The notes beneath the pieces are model-generated. The model was not told the DNA's origin and searched no databases. It saw nothing but the letters and a program-made list of their open reading frames with translations. Source: Costus lasius (taxonomy: Eukaryota > Streptophyta > Magnoliopsida > Zingiberales > Costaceae). From it: a stretch of 64,000 bases of DNA. Positions 1 through 12,099 of the stretch are shown piece by piece. The translations under genes and the position numbers were made by a program. The stretch covers positions 46,032,596 through 46,096,595 of the forward strand of contig CM050454.1 in the NCBI GenBank assembly GCA_027563935.2. The letters run 5' to 3'. Each line of letters starts with the position of its first letter. Position 1 is the stretch's first letter.

Positions 1-1500
1 CTCTCACTATTTTAAATTCGAATTGACAACCCACAAAGTCAATCGGGAAGTTTAAAACTTCCTAGTGAGATGGGATCCTTATTTCACATGAGGCTTCGCG
101 TCCCACGAGGGTGGGATGAGATGCACAAAGTAACCCATGTTTCCTAAGGTGGGCTCGCCAGCCGGTTGCTCCAAGCAACTCCCCTTGTCGAGACAGTCTG
201 GGCATTTCATGTCCAGCGAGGGCTGGATACAACATGAAACCTTTACCTCTCGACGATGCCTCTAGACTTTCACCATGTGCCCAGCACATGTGAACTTCTA
301 GTCAAGTCCATTCCTAACCGTTATGCCAGGGCCAACGAGTTTCCTTGCGAAGGCACGCCCAGGTTAAAACTGGACTGGGGAAACCATTGCCACCACGCAC
401 TTTCTAAAGATAAGTGGGTGTGTCCCACGAGGGTGGGAAACAATTCACAACTCCACTGATCGATAGCTTAGTGAGGGCTACGCGTTAGAAGGCTACCAGA
501 CTTGATATTTTACTTGAGGGTTTTTGTTTAAGGTCTCATCATCTCAGTTTTATCTTATGTCTATCATTACAGGCATACAATCCTATGGTGATAACATAAC
601 GGTAAAACATTTCAGGCATGCTTCTGCAGATAATAATAAAAGCAGTAAAGAATGATGTGATCATATCCTATACAAGACATTGAACCAATCCATGCCATGA
701 AATAGGTTCAACTCTTGTCCTAGAACTCAAGCCCCATAAACTAGACCTAGCCTAGCCGACCTCTAGCTTGAACTTCAAGGTTGGCTCCAAGATCCTTCTC
801 TCATGGATTAGCTCTCAAACCGTAGAGGAATACTTTCAAAGTTCCCACAGGTTCGGCCAATGCCATGGTCTTGCGCCACTAAGCAGGTTTGCGCCTCTTG
901 CATGTTGCACCACCATCCAAGGTATGCATGCGCTAAGCTCCAAGTACATGCGCCACCCTAATCTTCTTCTTAGTCAAAAGCAAAAAAGAAAAGCGGCACG
1001 CAGGCCTCACGAGGATACATCGCAGGCATGCAAAGGGGGGCTTGACTAATGATCACAACATCATGCACAATCAAGGTATTTACTCATGCAATTCTACATG
1101 CTCATGAAAAACATAAAATCTGAAATTTTACTTTTTCATAAAACTAGTCTCTTTTTCTCATCTTCTTCTCACAAATCTTTTGGTTTATTGTGATTTATTT
1201 TTCATGATGATTTCAGAGATCCTTTCGGCTGGCAATTTTGTTAGATCAAGAGACTTGGCCAGTCCGAAGACACAATGCCCGTCCTACTTGACAAAATTAC
1301 GTGCGCCTTTGATCTTTAAATCAAACAAGAAAAATAGTCCAAAAATTCCAAAAGAGATTGAGAGGATGATAGAAACAAGAAACCTCAATTTTTCTTACTT
1401 AGAAAAATCGTTTGCCATGCATCAAGCTATTTACGAAAATAGAGATATGGCATGTGAGCATGAAAGAAAAGCATAAAACATCGTTCGAGTCTTGCAAGTC
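1..1500 (-). mobile_element. Internal region of a minus-strand LTR retrotransposon, partial
   Basis: This stretch lies directly downstream, on the minus strand, of the LTR at 1514-3467 and its primer site at 1501-1512, so it is the 5' part of that element's internal region. The element runs off the left edge. I find no gag, protease or polymerase motif on either strand; the ORFs are short and match nothing I recognise. The first 450 bases hold a cluster of short hairpins. The element may be a large non-autonomous type, or the coding part may lie outside the window. Confidence 0.6.
101..438. repeat. Cluster of short hairpins, several with a GAGG loop
   Basis: Five perfect inverted repeats are visible. 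TCCCAC-GAGG-GTGGGA lies at 101-116 and again at 423-438. TCCAGC-GAGG-GCTGGA lies at 212-227 and is enclosed by an outer TTTCATG/CATGAAA pair. GTTGCT-CCA-AGCAAC lies at 165-179, and CATGTGC-CCA-GCACATG at 274-290. Arms are 6-7 bases and loops 3-4. The function is unknown. Confidence 0.6.
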
Positions 1501-1512
1501 GCTCTGATACCA
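1501..1512 (-). other. Primer-binding site, initiator tRNA-Met type
   Basis: On the minus strand these bases read TGGTATCAGAGC, the usual plant retrotransposon site complementary to the 3' end of initiator methionine tRNA. One base separates it from the LTR end CCCAACA. This fixes the orientation of the flanking LTR as minus-strand sense. Confidence 0.85.
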
Positions 1513-1513
1513 C

Positions 1514-3467
1514 TGTTGGGAAACCCCGGGGACATTTTATAATTTTCAGAGTCATGGACATACATTTTACACAGCGGAAGAATATCCCCGAAACAGGCCG
1601 GTCCCAAAAACCCAGTGAAGATCGCAAGCAACGGAGTCGACACGATGAGTTAGGAAATACCTTAAGAGCAATGTAGAGCGATGCCGATGCAGGCGCCCAA
1701 GTGTGCGCCCTCTGCAGTCTCACACACACGGATCTCTTGAGTTCTCTTCTTCCACGCCCGGTGCTAGCCTCGGGAAGAAGATCCAAGCCTTAGGGAGATG
1801 CTCTACTTCACTTGCGCCACCAAGAGAGATGATACGCCAAGAGAAGAAGGAAGACTACCCAAACCGCCAAGCACTAAAGTTCCTTGGGCCAAGAGGAAAG
1901 GAGGAAAAGGCTTGCGGTTAAGGAAGAAGGAAGATGCGCCCTTGCTCCTAGCACTCACCCTCTTCTTGTGTTCACGCCTCCAAGGATTGATCACCTACAA
2001 GAGGGCTCGGCTAGGTGCTCTTTTATAGAGCAAGAGGCGATTTATGAAAGGCTAGGATTAAGACAAGTGGGCGGCTAGGATGAGAAGGTTTGAGATAAGG
2101 AAAGTCTCCAAGACATTTCCATAATTCTCATTCAACCATTCCTTTTAGAACCCATGTCTTTCTTTGTGCGCCAAGGCCTTGCCTTGCGCCCCAAGCAATG
2201 CCATATTGGCATTCATACCTTAAGGGATCAAGGGGGGAGGCGCCAATTGCTTCCTTATGAAGCAAATTGCGCCACTTCTCCCCATTATGCCTATAGGCGC
2301 CTAGGGGAGAAGATTTGTCCCCATTATACCCTTTTAGCCTTTCTTCTCCTCATGACAACTTATTATTGGGCCTCATTGGATAATGAGCTAGCCCAAACTT
2401 CATTACATGGGTTGATTAAGCACTTGGATCCTATCCAATGCAACCCTAATTCAAATGTGACCAACCATGGTCAAATACGGGTCAACCTGCCAAAAATGAA
2501 GTTTGGCTCCAATAATATTCTTCCATCTCATTAGGCCCATTGGCGCTGACGAAATCTCCCAATTAGATCCGAGTTATCCAATAACTCGATCATAAGGCTT
2601 CCCGATCAATACGAGAACTCAAGTATCAAGGTGTGCGACCCTGTAGGTTCCTCTAACGCTGGCAGTGCTGATCAAAGGTCATCACAAGCAGTGAGTGGCA
2701 CCTAGCAGTGCATCGCTGCTACCCAAGTCATTGGAATGGATATCGACATCGACATCCCCATCATCGCAACTAGGTACAGATGCATTACAGTCTCTTTGCT
2801 GGACTGATATCTGATTGGACAAGTGTGTCACCACTTGTTTTCATCCAATCACATGGCTATGACTAAAACAGGTTCTCACCTGGGTATGGCCATACACTCT
2901 CAGTCATAGAACCATAAAAGGAGCTCCATGGATATCATACTTCCCTAGGGAAGGGGCAAATCCTATGTCTGTCCATTGATCTTCTCATATGGGTCGTGAC
3001 ATGCTCAATAACAACCGTTATGACCTCCCAGCTACGGCAAGGTATTAGGTTGTATCAAAGCCAGTCTCTAACCATGTAGAATGATCAATGACCTCAAGTC
3101 AAGGGATCAATGCATCTCCTGTCACTTATGAGGATAACTCATGACACCAAGTCATAGCCTCATAGCGGGTCTATCTAGTATATCCTCCAATGATATACCC
3201 ATGTGTCCGCGTTAGCACCACGTGCCTAACCAGCCCACATACCAGTCTCACAAGTACCAGAGCTGTCCCATATCCACTCAGGTACATCGACTGGGGACAA
3301 TTGTTTGTGCATAGATCCAATCTGTCTCCAGGGACATTATCATGTAAGTACACAATCGCAGGTGTAGACAAACAATGATAACGACAATGCCAGAATGATA
3401 TATAAATATCAATGTCAAGTAGTACATAAGTTGACCAAAACTAGGTCCTAGGGCATATACACCAACA
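1514..3467 (-). repeat. 5' LTR of the family A retrotransposon
   Basis: In plus-strand reading it starts TGTTGGGAAA and ends TACACCAACA, so both ends carry the inverted TGTTGG/CCAACA. Length is 1,954 bases. Related copies lie at 16,338-18,296 (close) and 54,139-56,570 (more distant). The adjacent primer site makes it the 5' LTR of a minus-strand element. The bases after its outer end (ATGTC, 3468-3472) would be one copy of the target duplication; the other is off the window. It has no gene; the ORFs inside are not convincing. Confidence 0.85.
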
Positions 3468-3680
3468 ATGTCTAGTCACAAAAGTTTAAGTGAACGAAAC
3501 CCTAGTCCCAGCTTTTCTCTCTGATAATCCTATTTTCTTAGTTTCCGATTGCTATTTTCACGATATCGATTTGCCTAGATAGTAAGAAATCAACTATTTA
3601 GTATTCGACAACGTAGGTCCCTGTGGATTCGATACTTTTTTTATTACTTCGTATACCCATGCACTTGCGGTTTAACAACA
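3468..3680 (+). repeat. 3' end of a plus-strand gypsy LTR, truncated
   Basis: This stretch matches, in reverse, the LTR beginning at 61,410. It shares the phrases for CCCTGTGGATTCGATA, then TTACTTCGTATACCCATGCACTTGCGG. It ends in AACA just before a primer-binding site. Its 5' part is missing because the family A element was inserted at 3467. Confidence 0.65.
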
Positions 3681-3687
3681 AGTTTTT

Positions 3688-3705
3688 TGGTGTCGTTACC
3701 AAGGA
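3688..3705 (+). other. Primer-binding site of a plus-strand gypsy element
   Basis: The 18 bases TGGTGTCGTTACCAAGGA follow the LTR end after a short T-rich spacer. They resemble the TGGCGCCGTTGCCGGGGA class of sites in plant Athila/Tat elements, with several transitions. About 50 bases of internal sequence follow before the break near 3,755. Confidence 0.65.
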
Positions 3706-3755
3706 TTAGTCCAAGGTACACACGTGACAGACTTATAGTGTTCCCTTTCGGGCTA

Positions 3756-5212
3756 TCAATCATCTCAAGTGAAAAGTAAATACTTTCATACTTTAGTTTT
3801 CACGGGTTCTACTTAAGGTTCTCCAACGATCCGATACTTAATCTCTTACAGTATCATCATGTTTATTTCATTAACTCAATCCTAGTTCAAATTATCAACA
3901 TGGCAATAAGCTTCTAAAATCTAGAAATAAGAACAAACATAATTTCTTACAATGAGTTCCTAAATCATGATTCTAGGGTTCTAAGTTCTCACAAGTCACT
4001 TTTCAGTCCATATCACAAAAACTCTAAATCATGCTGATAATATGGAACTAGAAAGAATTTAAGGCAATCATCACATAAGTAGAATTATCATAGTAAAATT
4101 ATCCTGACGAAATAAAATTATCTAGTCATTAAGAAGTTAAGGGGATTACACCCCCCGTGTCCCAAAAAGTGTTTAAGTTAGCATGGTCGAAGAATTACAA
4201 TAAACCATAGTTTAGGATGATCAGAAATCGAAGAGAAGGAGGAAATTCAACTAACAACACGGTTGTAATAAAAATTACAGCCGTAATTTTGGGTATGAAT
4301 AGTGGCGACGATGCCTCTTTTGTTGATTTATCCTCCGATCGATCTCCTTTCGTTCTGAAACTTCTGGGGTATGTTCTCCTCGTCTAGGCACAGCTTCCCT
4401 TCAAATTTCACGGCCGAAGATGAACTGTATGCTTCCCGGCAGTAAAACCTAGGGCGACGGTGAGAATCATGATTTCTCTCTCGAACGTTGATGAAAATTG
4501 GGGCTTTTCATGTGTCTCCTCTCCTCGATCTGACGAATATTTTCCTTTTTACGGATCTCCAATTGATGGTCTAGATCATCCGCAATCCCTTGCGCAAGAA
4601 TCGGGCTTAAAAAGTCCGAAAAAATCAGCCGCCTGGGCTAGAATTATGGTTGTGAAAATCTTTACGGCAGTGCTGTAATAACTGCAAAGTTCTTCTGTAC
4701 AGAATTCAACGAGAATTATGGCACCATAATATGTATTACGGCAGGGCCGTATTTTTGTAAAACTTTCTGGTTAGAAATCGCCTCAAGATACGGCCTATAA
4801 TATTGTTTACGATGGTACCGTAAAGACTGCAAATCCTTCTGTACGAAATTTATCCCAAATTCCGGCAGTGCTCCAAAATTACGGTAGTGTCATGGTTTGT
4901 TCTGTAGGTGCAGTGAAACCGCAATACTGTAATTTGAATTACGGTCCTGCCGTAATTTTGTCTAAAGCTTTGAATTGCGTGAAATTTGACATGCAATCTT
5001 CTCTTGATGATGGGAATTCATCTATGCATCTGAATTTGCTTGAAAACGCCTTAAAATAGTGCCTTTTTACCTGAAAATGATCAAAAACCAGAAAAGGTGT
5101 AGATTCTACAATATTTGATAAATAAGGCATAAAAATAAGCAAAAGAACATGAATATAACACAAAAAGTCCTATCAAATGGCACAAAATATACTATAAATT
5201 TTTGTGTTATCA
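3756..5212 (-). repeat. 3' LTR of the minus-strand gypsy element
   Basis: Read on the minus strand it starts TGATAACACAAAAATTTATAG at 5,212 and matches the 5' LTR remnant (11,143-12,099) and the plus-strand LTR at 62,447 onward. It includes palindromic ACGGCA/TGCCGT motifs between about 4,640 and 4,960. Homology breaks near 3,755, where an opposite-strand gypsy fragment begins, so the 3' end is probably lost. Confidence 0.7.
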
Positions 5213-5230
5213 AATACATAAGGCTCAAAC

Positions 5231-5250
5231 TTTGCTTGTCCTCAAGCAAA
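5231..5250 (-). other. Hairpin just upstream of the 3' LTR
   Basis: TTTGCTTG-TCCT-CAAGCAAA is a perfect 8-base stem with a 4-base loop. It sits about 20 bases before the 3' LTR start on the minus strand, where the polypurine tract should be. The same motif (7-base stem) occurs at 13,115-13,132 before the LTR of another gypsy element, so it is a conserved feature of this lineage. Confidence 0.65.
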
Positions 5251-6960
5251 ATCAAAAACTGATCAAAGGAAAAGACTTTCTCATGAAGAATAAATTTCTA
5301 AAATACAATCACCAATGGAAAATCTCACCAATTATTTCATAAAATTTCAAATAAACATATCACCTTTTGAATTCAATTCTCAAGATCCACAGCTCAATCA
5401 AATAGAATTTCGCAACTTGTATAATAAGTAGAATTTCAATCTCAAGATTTCACTCAGTTTCAGTTCAAACCTGTCATACTTTTGTTTACAGGAATAGGAT
5501 TTCCAAGATCTTTTTCCACTCAGAATTTTGTAGTTCCTCCCTTTTTATGTATCGTTCACATTCTCTAATTTGATTACCACTTTTTTTCTGGTGACGAAGT
5601 TAGAGTACATTGATCACATAATCAATGTAATAGAACTCATATCTTTTTGGTAGGAAGAATTTTACCAAAGATAGCGGAGTTAATGTGAAACGATTTCTCT
5701 CCATGGTATGTACCCACATAGATACATGCTATTTTTCTTTGGACTTCAATTCTTAACTTAGGTACCACCGCAAATCAACACGGTGCCAAGACGAGGAGTC
5801 ATTCTCTTGATTTTTCTTTTTCTCTCATTTTGACTTCAATTCATGTCTTTGGTACCACTGCCAATTTTACGCAGTGCCAAGTAAGGGAGTCATCACTCTC
5901 TTTATTTGGATCATGGAATCTTTCTTCCTAACAAATAGCAAATAGGATGAACATCAACTAAATTAATCAATCAATATCAATTCAAAAATCATACTCATAT
6001 GCTAATTTTATTTAAAGAAGTAGCTTCACTTTTCAAACCAAATTCATCAAATAACATGTCTACCCAAAATCTCATGCATCAACCAATGAAAAATTCCAAT
6101 AGGTGGATATATATTAAAGAAATAAATTCAATGCAATAGGTCTATCCTTGATTATAGGCATTTGACAAATTTATCATCAAGAAAATCATACTATCAATAG
6201 AATTTTCAGAAATAGACCACACTATAACATCACAGCATAAAACCATATCAAGAGAAAATTTTGCATATATCTATTCAGAGATAAATTCATACAATCTATC
6301 ATGCATCAGTATGCACCCACAAGGTGCATCAGTATCAACATAATATCAATCATTATACAACCCAATCGAATCATGAGAGAGTCAAACAAAAGCAAGGTAA
6401 GATAGCATCGGCGAACACAAGAAGTTTAAAGGAGTCATCCTTCCATATGAAACATCAATAAGATATGGAAGATGAAATGCAAATAAGTAGGAAAAAGATA
6501 CTCATAGAGCTCTACTCGTCCGTGTCAGATCCAACCTCCTCTGTGTCCTCGGATCCGAACCATTTTTTTTTAACAAAAAATTATAGTACCGTAAAAAGAC
6601 TTACGGTACTACTGTAATACGAGCTAAATCTCGGAAACTTTCTGTATGAAAATTTCACGAAATTACAGCCCATAAAACTCATTACGGTAGTGCCATAAAA
6701 GCGATAAAACTTTCTGATAAAAAATGAACCGAAATTATGGCTCGTAATTTGCATTACGGCAGTGCCGTATTTTTGTACCAAACTCAATTTTACCTGCAAA
6801 AAGAGAAGAAAAATTAACCCTAAAAATAAACTAAAATAGAAGAAACTAAGCTAAGTAAGAGTGCTTGGGTTGCCTCCCAAGAAAAATTAATCCTAAAAAT
6901 AAACTAAAATTTAAAGGTCTTTATCTTGACTATTCTGCACTCGGATTTGATCGTGGTTCA
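5251..6960 (-). mobile_element. Non-coding 3' internal region of the gypsy element
   Basis: About 1.7 kb between the end of pol and the 3' LTR without a convincing reading frame. It holds two copies of a motif around GGTACCAC...GCAGTGCCAAG (5,760-5,880), which is repeated in the opposite orientation at 12,690-12,790 in the neighbouring gypsy element. A palindromic ACGGCAGTGCCGT tract lies at 6,580-6,790, with the perfect palindrome TACGGCAGTGCCGTA at 6,755-6,769. Athila elements often have an env-like frame here; I see none. Confidence 0.6.
6864..6881 (-). other. Post-pol hairpin CTTGGG/CCCAAG
   Basis: CTTGGGTTGCCTCCCAAG forms a 6-base stem with a 6-base loop, just past the end of pol. Nearly the same sequence lies at 59,322-59,339 in the other minus-strand gypsy remnant. 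It may be a terminator-like or RNA-processing signal, or simply a conserved sequence block. Confidence 0.55.
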
Positions 6961-6964
6961 TTAA

Positions 6965-8409
6965 GACAAAATTTTTCCTTTTCTTCAATCAGATCTTCTT
7001 GATAATAATGCTTCAATCTCTAACCATTAACTTTAAACTCTCCTATTTCATTACTCCATATATCCACAGCTCCATAGGGGTAAGTTTTCTTTACCTGAAA
7101 AGGTCCAGACCATCGAGACTTAAGTTTCCAGGAAAAAGTCTCAATCTAGAATTGAATAAAAGAACAAAGTCACCTGGTTGGAATTCCCTTCTGAAAATAT
7201 ATCGATCATGCCATCTTTTAGTCCTCTCCTTATAAATTCTTGCATTTTCATAAGCAGAGAGTTTAATCTCATCTAGCTCATTTAACTGTAACCTTCATTT
7301 TTCACCCTCGTTCTTTAAGTCAAAGTTTAATGCTTTGATTGCCCAGAACGCCCTATGCTCGAGCTCTACAGGTAGATGACAAGATTTACCATAAACCAAT
7401 TGAAAAGGAGATATACCTATTGGTGTTTTAAAAGCAGTCCGGTAGGCCCACAGTGCATCATCAAGTTTGGATGCCCAATCTTTTCTCGTGCGTGACACTG
7501 TTTTTTCCAAAATTTCCTTGATTTCTCTATTTGATATTTCAACTTGTCCACTTGTTTGGGGGTGATAAGGTGTTGCAACTCTATGATTTACCCCATACTT
7601 TCTAAGCAAGGCTGAGAACTTATGTTCTATGAAGTGTGAGCCTCTATCACTAATCACTACTCGTGGTGTCCCAAATCTTGGAAAGATAATCTTTTTGAAC
7701 AGTTTAATAGAAACTCTAGAATCATTAGTAGGAGAAGCAAGAGCCTCGATCCACTTTGAAACATAATCAACTGCCACAAGTATGTATTTGTTACCTCCAG
7801 AAGATGAAAAAGGTCCCATGAAATCTATCCGCCAAACATCAAATATCTCAACCTCAAGAATAGTGGACAGTGGCATCTCATGTCTTCTGTTAATGTTCCC
7901 TGTCTTTTGACATCTATCACAAGATAAAATAAAATTTCTAGCATCTTTAAAAATTGAAGGCCAATAAAATCCTGATTGCAAAACTTTCAAAGCAGTTTTC
8001 TCAGTACTAGCGTGCCCTCCATAAGAGGATCCATGGCACTGAATAATATATCTGTGATTTTCTCTTCAGGTATACATCTTTTAAAAATTCCATCTGCACA
8101 CCTCCTAAAAACATAAGGCTCATCCCAAAAATAGTTCTTTACCTCAGCTAAGAATCTCTTCTTTCTTTGATAACTTAAATCAGGAGGAAAAACATTAGCT
8201 ACTAGGTAATTTACTATATCAGCATACCATGGAGCTCTAATTTGTTCAATGGCCAAGAGTTGTTCTTCATGAAAGGAATCATTGATTACATCATTCTTTT
8301 CAATATCTACCATTATCCTTGAAAGATGATCTGCAACAAAGTTTTCTGATCCTTTTTTATCTTTGATTTCTAAATCAAATTCTTGCAAGAGTAAAATCCA
8401 TCTGAGCAA
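6965..8409 (-). pseudogene. Integrase of the gypsy element, broken
   Basis: The reading frame starts after a stop separating it from RNase H and runs to about 6,965. It contains the zinc-finger cysteines (CDRC) and the core with the first aspartate in WRIDFMGPF, the second in VISDRGSHF and the glutamate in NREIKEI. The C-terminal region includes LNELDE and ends near a lysine-rich tail. Defects are a frameshift near 8,040 just before the GGHAST motif, a stop at 7,295-7,297, and a frameshift near 7,120-7,135. It would catalyse integration of element cDNA if intact. The lack of a long open frame shows it is inactive. Confidence 0.85.
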
Positions 8410-8430
8410 GCGTGGTTTACTATCCTTTTT

Positions 8431-9039
8431 CTACATTAAGTACCTCACTGCTGCATGATTAATGTACACCACAACTTTAGAATTAATCAAGTATGATCTA
8501 AATTTATCAAAGGCAAATACTATGGCTAAAAGTTCTTTCTCAGTGGTGGTGTAATTCCTCTGTGTCTCATCCAAAGTTCTACTAGCATAGTGAATAACAT
8601 AAGGCTTTTTCTCTTTTCTCTGTCCTAGAATTGCTCCTATCGCATAATCACTAGCATCATACATGAGATCAAAGGGTAAATCCCAATCTAAAGGCTGAAT
8701 GATAGGTGCTGAAACCAAAGCTTTCCTTAATTCCTGAAAAGCAGATAAACAATCTCCATCAAAAGAAAATTTAACATATTTACAAAGTAAATTTGTAAAA
8801 GGTCTAGCAAGTTTAGAGAAATCTTTGATGAATCGCCGATAGAATCCTGCATGTCCTAGAAAGCTTCGGACCTCCTTTATAGTAGTAGGTGGCTCTAATT
8901 TTTCTATCACCTCGACTTTGTCTTTGTCAACTTCAATCCCTCTCTCTGAAATCAAGTGCCCCAAAACTATCCCTTGCCTAACCATGAAATGACATTTTTC
9001 CCAATTAAGCACAAGGTTAGTTTCTTCACACTGTTGCAA
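8431..9039 (-). pseudogene. Reverse transcriptase end and RNase H of the gypsy element
   Basis: The 202-residue frame begins with the RT thumb/connection (NLVLNWEKCHFMV, then FLGHAGFYRRFIKDFSK). It continues with RNase H: YDASDYAIGAILGQ, then the ETQRNYTTTEKELLAIVFA segment. The last catalytic block reads VYINHAAVRYLM, where a TDH is usual, so an expected aspartate is replaced by asparagine (a G-to-A change on the coding strand). It is separated by in-frame stops from the RT core upstream and the integrase downstream. Confidence 0.85.
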
Positions 9040-9042
9040 AAC

Positions 9043-11138
9043 TCAAAATAAATTAGCCAAACAATCATCAAAAGAAGAACCATATACAGAGAAATCATCC
9101 ATAAATACATCCATAAAGTCCTCAATAACGTCAGAAAAAATAGCCATCATACATCGCTGAAAAGTAGCAGGTGCATTACATAGACCAAAAGGCATTCTCC
9201 TATATGCAAAAGTACCGTACGGGCAAGTGAAAGTGGTCTTATCTTGGTCATCAGGATGTATAGGAATTTGGAAAAAAAAAACCCAGAATATCCATCTAAG
9301 AAACAAAAGTGAGAATGGTTTGCAAGCCTTTCAACCATCTGATCAATAAAAGGTAGGGAAAAATTGTCTTTCTTAGTGGCAGCATTCAATTTTCTATAAT
9401 CTATGCACATGCGCCAACTAGTTACTGTTCTAACAGGAATCAATTCATTGTCTTTGTTTTTCATGACAGTTACCCCTCCTTTCTTAGGAACACAATGTAT
9501 AGGACTTACCCATTTACTGTCAAAGATAGGATAGATAATACCTACATCAAGTAATTTCAGAACCTCCTTCTTCACAACTTCTTTCATAGAGGGGTTAAGT
9601 CTCCTTTGAAAATGTGCATGTGGCTTGTGTTCCTCTTCCATCAAGATCCTGTGCATACAAAAAGAGAGGTTAATTCCTTTTAAGTCATCAATTGTGTACC
9701 CAATTACCTTCCTATGAATCCTTAATTCTTTGAGAAGCAAATCTGCCTCCCTTTTTCCAAGTTGTGCATCAACAATGACAAGGTAAGTAGAATCAAGACC
9801 AAGAAATTCATAACGAAGGTTATCAGGTAAAGCCTTAAGTTCTACTTTTGGAGCCTTCTCTTCTTCACTCTTTTTGTCATCACAAACAATGCAGTCTAAT
9901 AATTCATTAATTTCAGAATTGGTGTCTACATTAGAATCAAGAACAGAATCTAAATCAAAATCATATTTAGAGGTTTCAACAAATAAATCACTAAGATCAT
10001 AGACAGTGTCATCTATAGTATGTATACTACAACAAGATCCAGAATTTGATGGGTTTTTCATGGCCTCATTTAAGTCATACTCAATTCTTTCATTTCCAAT
10101 GTTAAGTGTAAGTTTATCATTCTTTACATCAATAATCGCTCCTGCTGTGGCTAAGAATGGTCTACCAAGTATAATAGGGATCTTTGCATCTTCTTCCATC
10201 TCAAGAACTACAAAATCTGCTGGAATGAAATACTTACCTACTTGTATAGGCACATCTTCTAGAATCCCTACAGGATACTTAACTGAATGATCGGCGAGCT
10301 GCAAAGATATTGAAATTGGTTTAAGCTCTCCCATGTCCAATTTCCTGCAAATAGATAATGGCATCAGACTTACACTAGCACCTAAATCACATAAGGCTCG
10401 GTCAAAAGTCATACTCCCAATAAAACAAGGAATAGAGAAACTACCTAGATCCTTTAATTTCGGTGGCAACTTGTTTTAGATAATAACACTACATTCTTCA
10501 GTTAAAGCTACAGTACCATAGTCCTCTATCTTTCTCTTATTAGACAAAATTTCTTTCAAAAATTTAGCATATGTGGGCATTTGAGATAAAGCTTTAGTGA
10601 ATGGAATATTGATATAAAGCTTTTTTAAGACATCAAGAAATTTCCCAAATTGCTTGTCTAATTTTGCTTGAACTAGTCTTTGGGAAAAAGGTATAAGTGG
10701 CCTATAAGGTGCATGAGAACTAGGTTTAGAAATATCTGACTAACATGGCACATCACCTTTAGGTTCATTATCCTGGTGAGGTGACAAACTAGTTTGGGAC
10801 TGCTCATGCATAAGAGATTTTTCTAAGTCTAGTTCATTGCCATGTTCAATATTAGGCTCTTTTTTATAATCCTCAATTCTCTATGTAGGTTCATCTAATT
10901 GCCTCCCACTTCTAGTGATTATAGCATTGCAATGTTCCCTAGAGTTTAATTCAGGTTTAGCAGGTAATTGATTTTCTAGAGTTTTATTGTGAGCTGCTAA
11001 AGATCCTACTTGAGAAGTAAGATGACTAACCATTCCCTTAAGATCTTCAATCTCCTTATTTTGATTTGTCATGAATTGATTTTGACTAGCCATAAACTTT
11101 TCAAGTAGGGACTCTACACTAAAAGAGTTCTTTGTCAA
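9043..11138 (-). pseudogene. Gag C-terminus, protease and reverse transcriptase core of the gypsy element
   Basis: From 11,138 the minus strand keeps one reading frame down to about 9,280, interrupted only by three stops: TAG at 10,881-10,883, TAG at 10,740-10,742 and TAA at 10,476-10,478. The gag part has LLEKFMASQNQ and a coiled stretch; the N-terminal gag is missing. Protease carries ALCDLGASVSLMP. RT has VRTVTSWRMCIDYRKLN and, after a frameshift in a run of A (about 9,270-9,280), YRRMPFGLCNAPATFQ and the catalytic FMDD (VFMDDFSVYG). Each of the three stops differs from a glutamine codon by a single C-to-T change. Confidence 0.85.
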
Positions 11139-11142
11139 TGAT

Positions 11143-12099
11143 TTACTTTATAAAGAAATCATCTCGCTTTCGCGCAGACAATTTACAAAGAACTAATCCT
11201 CACTTTCGCACAGGATTTATTCAATGCTAAAGATAAGTAAACCTAGCCACCCTAGGTTTCTCCTCCTCTAGGCGCAGCTTCCCTTCAAATTTCACGGCCG
11301 GAGATGAACTGTATGCTTCCCGGCGGCGAAACCTAGGGCGATGGTGAGAATCGTGATTTCTCTCTCAGACGTTGATGAAAATTGGGACTTTTCATGTGTG
11401 TCTCCTCTCCTCGATCTGACGAATATTTTCCTTTTTACGGATCTCCAATTAATGGTCTAGATTGTCCGCAATCCCTCGCGCAAGAATCAGGCTTCAAAAA
11501 GTCCAGAAAAATAGGCCGCCTAGGTTAGAATTACGGCCATGAAAACCTTTACGGTAGTGCCACAATAACTGCAAAGTTCTTCTATACATAATTCGACCAG
11601 AATTACGGCACCTTAATATGCATTACGGCAGTGCCGTATTTTCTATAAAACTTTCTAGTCAGAAATCACCTCAAAATACGGCCTGTAATATTGTTTACGA
11701 TGGTGCCGTAAAGTTTGCAAATCCTTTTGTACAAAATTTATCCCAAATTACAGTAGTGCTCCGAAATTACGGTAGTGTCGTGGTTTGTTCTATTGGTGCA
11801 GTGAAACCACGGTACTGTAATTTGAATTACGGCCCTGCCGTGATTTGGTTTGAAGCTTTGAATTGCGTGAAATTTAACATGCAATCTTCTCTTAATGATG
11901 GAAATTCATCTATGCATCTGAATTTGCTTGAAAACACCTTAAAATAGTGCCTTTTTACCTGAAAATGTTCAAAACCCAGAAAGATGTAGATTCTGCAATA
12001 TTTGATAAATAAGGCATAAAAATAAGCAAAAGAGCATGAATATGACACAAAAAGACCTATCAAATGGCACGAAATATACTATAAATTTTTGTGACATCA
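11143..12099 (-). repeat. 5' LTR remnant of the gypsy element
   Basis: Read on the minus strand it begins TGATGTCACAAAAATTTATAG at 12,099 and parallels 4,370-5,212. Its last about 110 bases (11,143-11,250) match 63,870-63,990 of the plus-strand LTR at the right edge, so the middle of the LTR is deleted and its 3' end is lost into gag. It includes the palindrome TACGGCAGTGCCGTA at 11,624-11,638. Confidence 0.75.

Larger units (their letters stand above)
3756..12099 (-). mobile_element. Degraded Ty3/gypsy element, Athila-like
   Basis: A minus-strand element with gag C-terminus, protease, reverse transcriptase, RNase H and integrase remnants in that order, which is the gypsy order. It is flanked by related sequence at 3,756-5,212 (3' LTR) and 11,143-12,099 (5' LTR remnant). 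In a 180-base stretch compared by eye the two LTRs differ at roughly 8% of positions, so the insertion is old. The end of the 5' LTR, the primer site and the gag N-terminus are deleted. Assignment to the Athila lineage rests on my recollection of its protease, RT and integrase motifs; no search was run. Confidence 0.8.

Noticed and set aside
2154..2534. Conserved ORF, also at 17,087-17,380, in two family A LTRs
   Set aside because: It lies antisense in LTRs, the similarity simply reflects the shared repeat, and there is no domain or start-site conservation.
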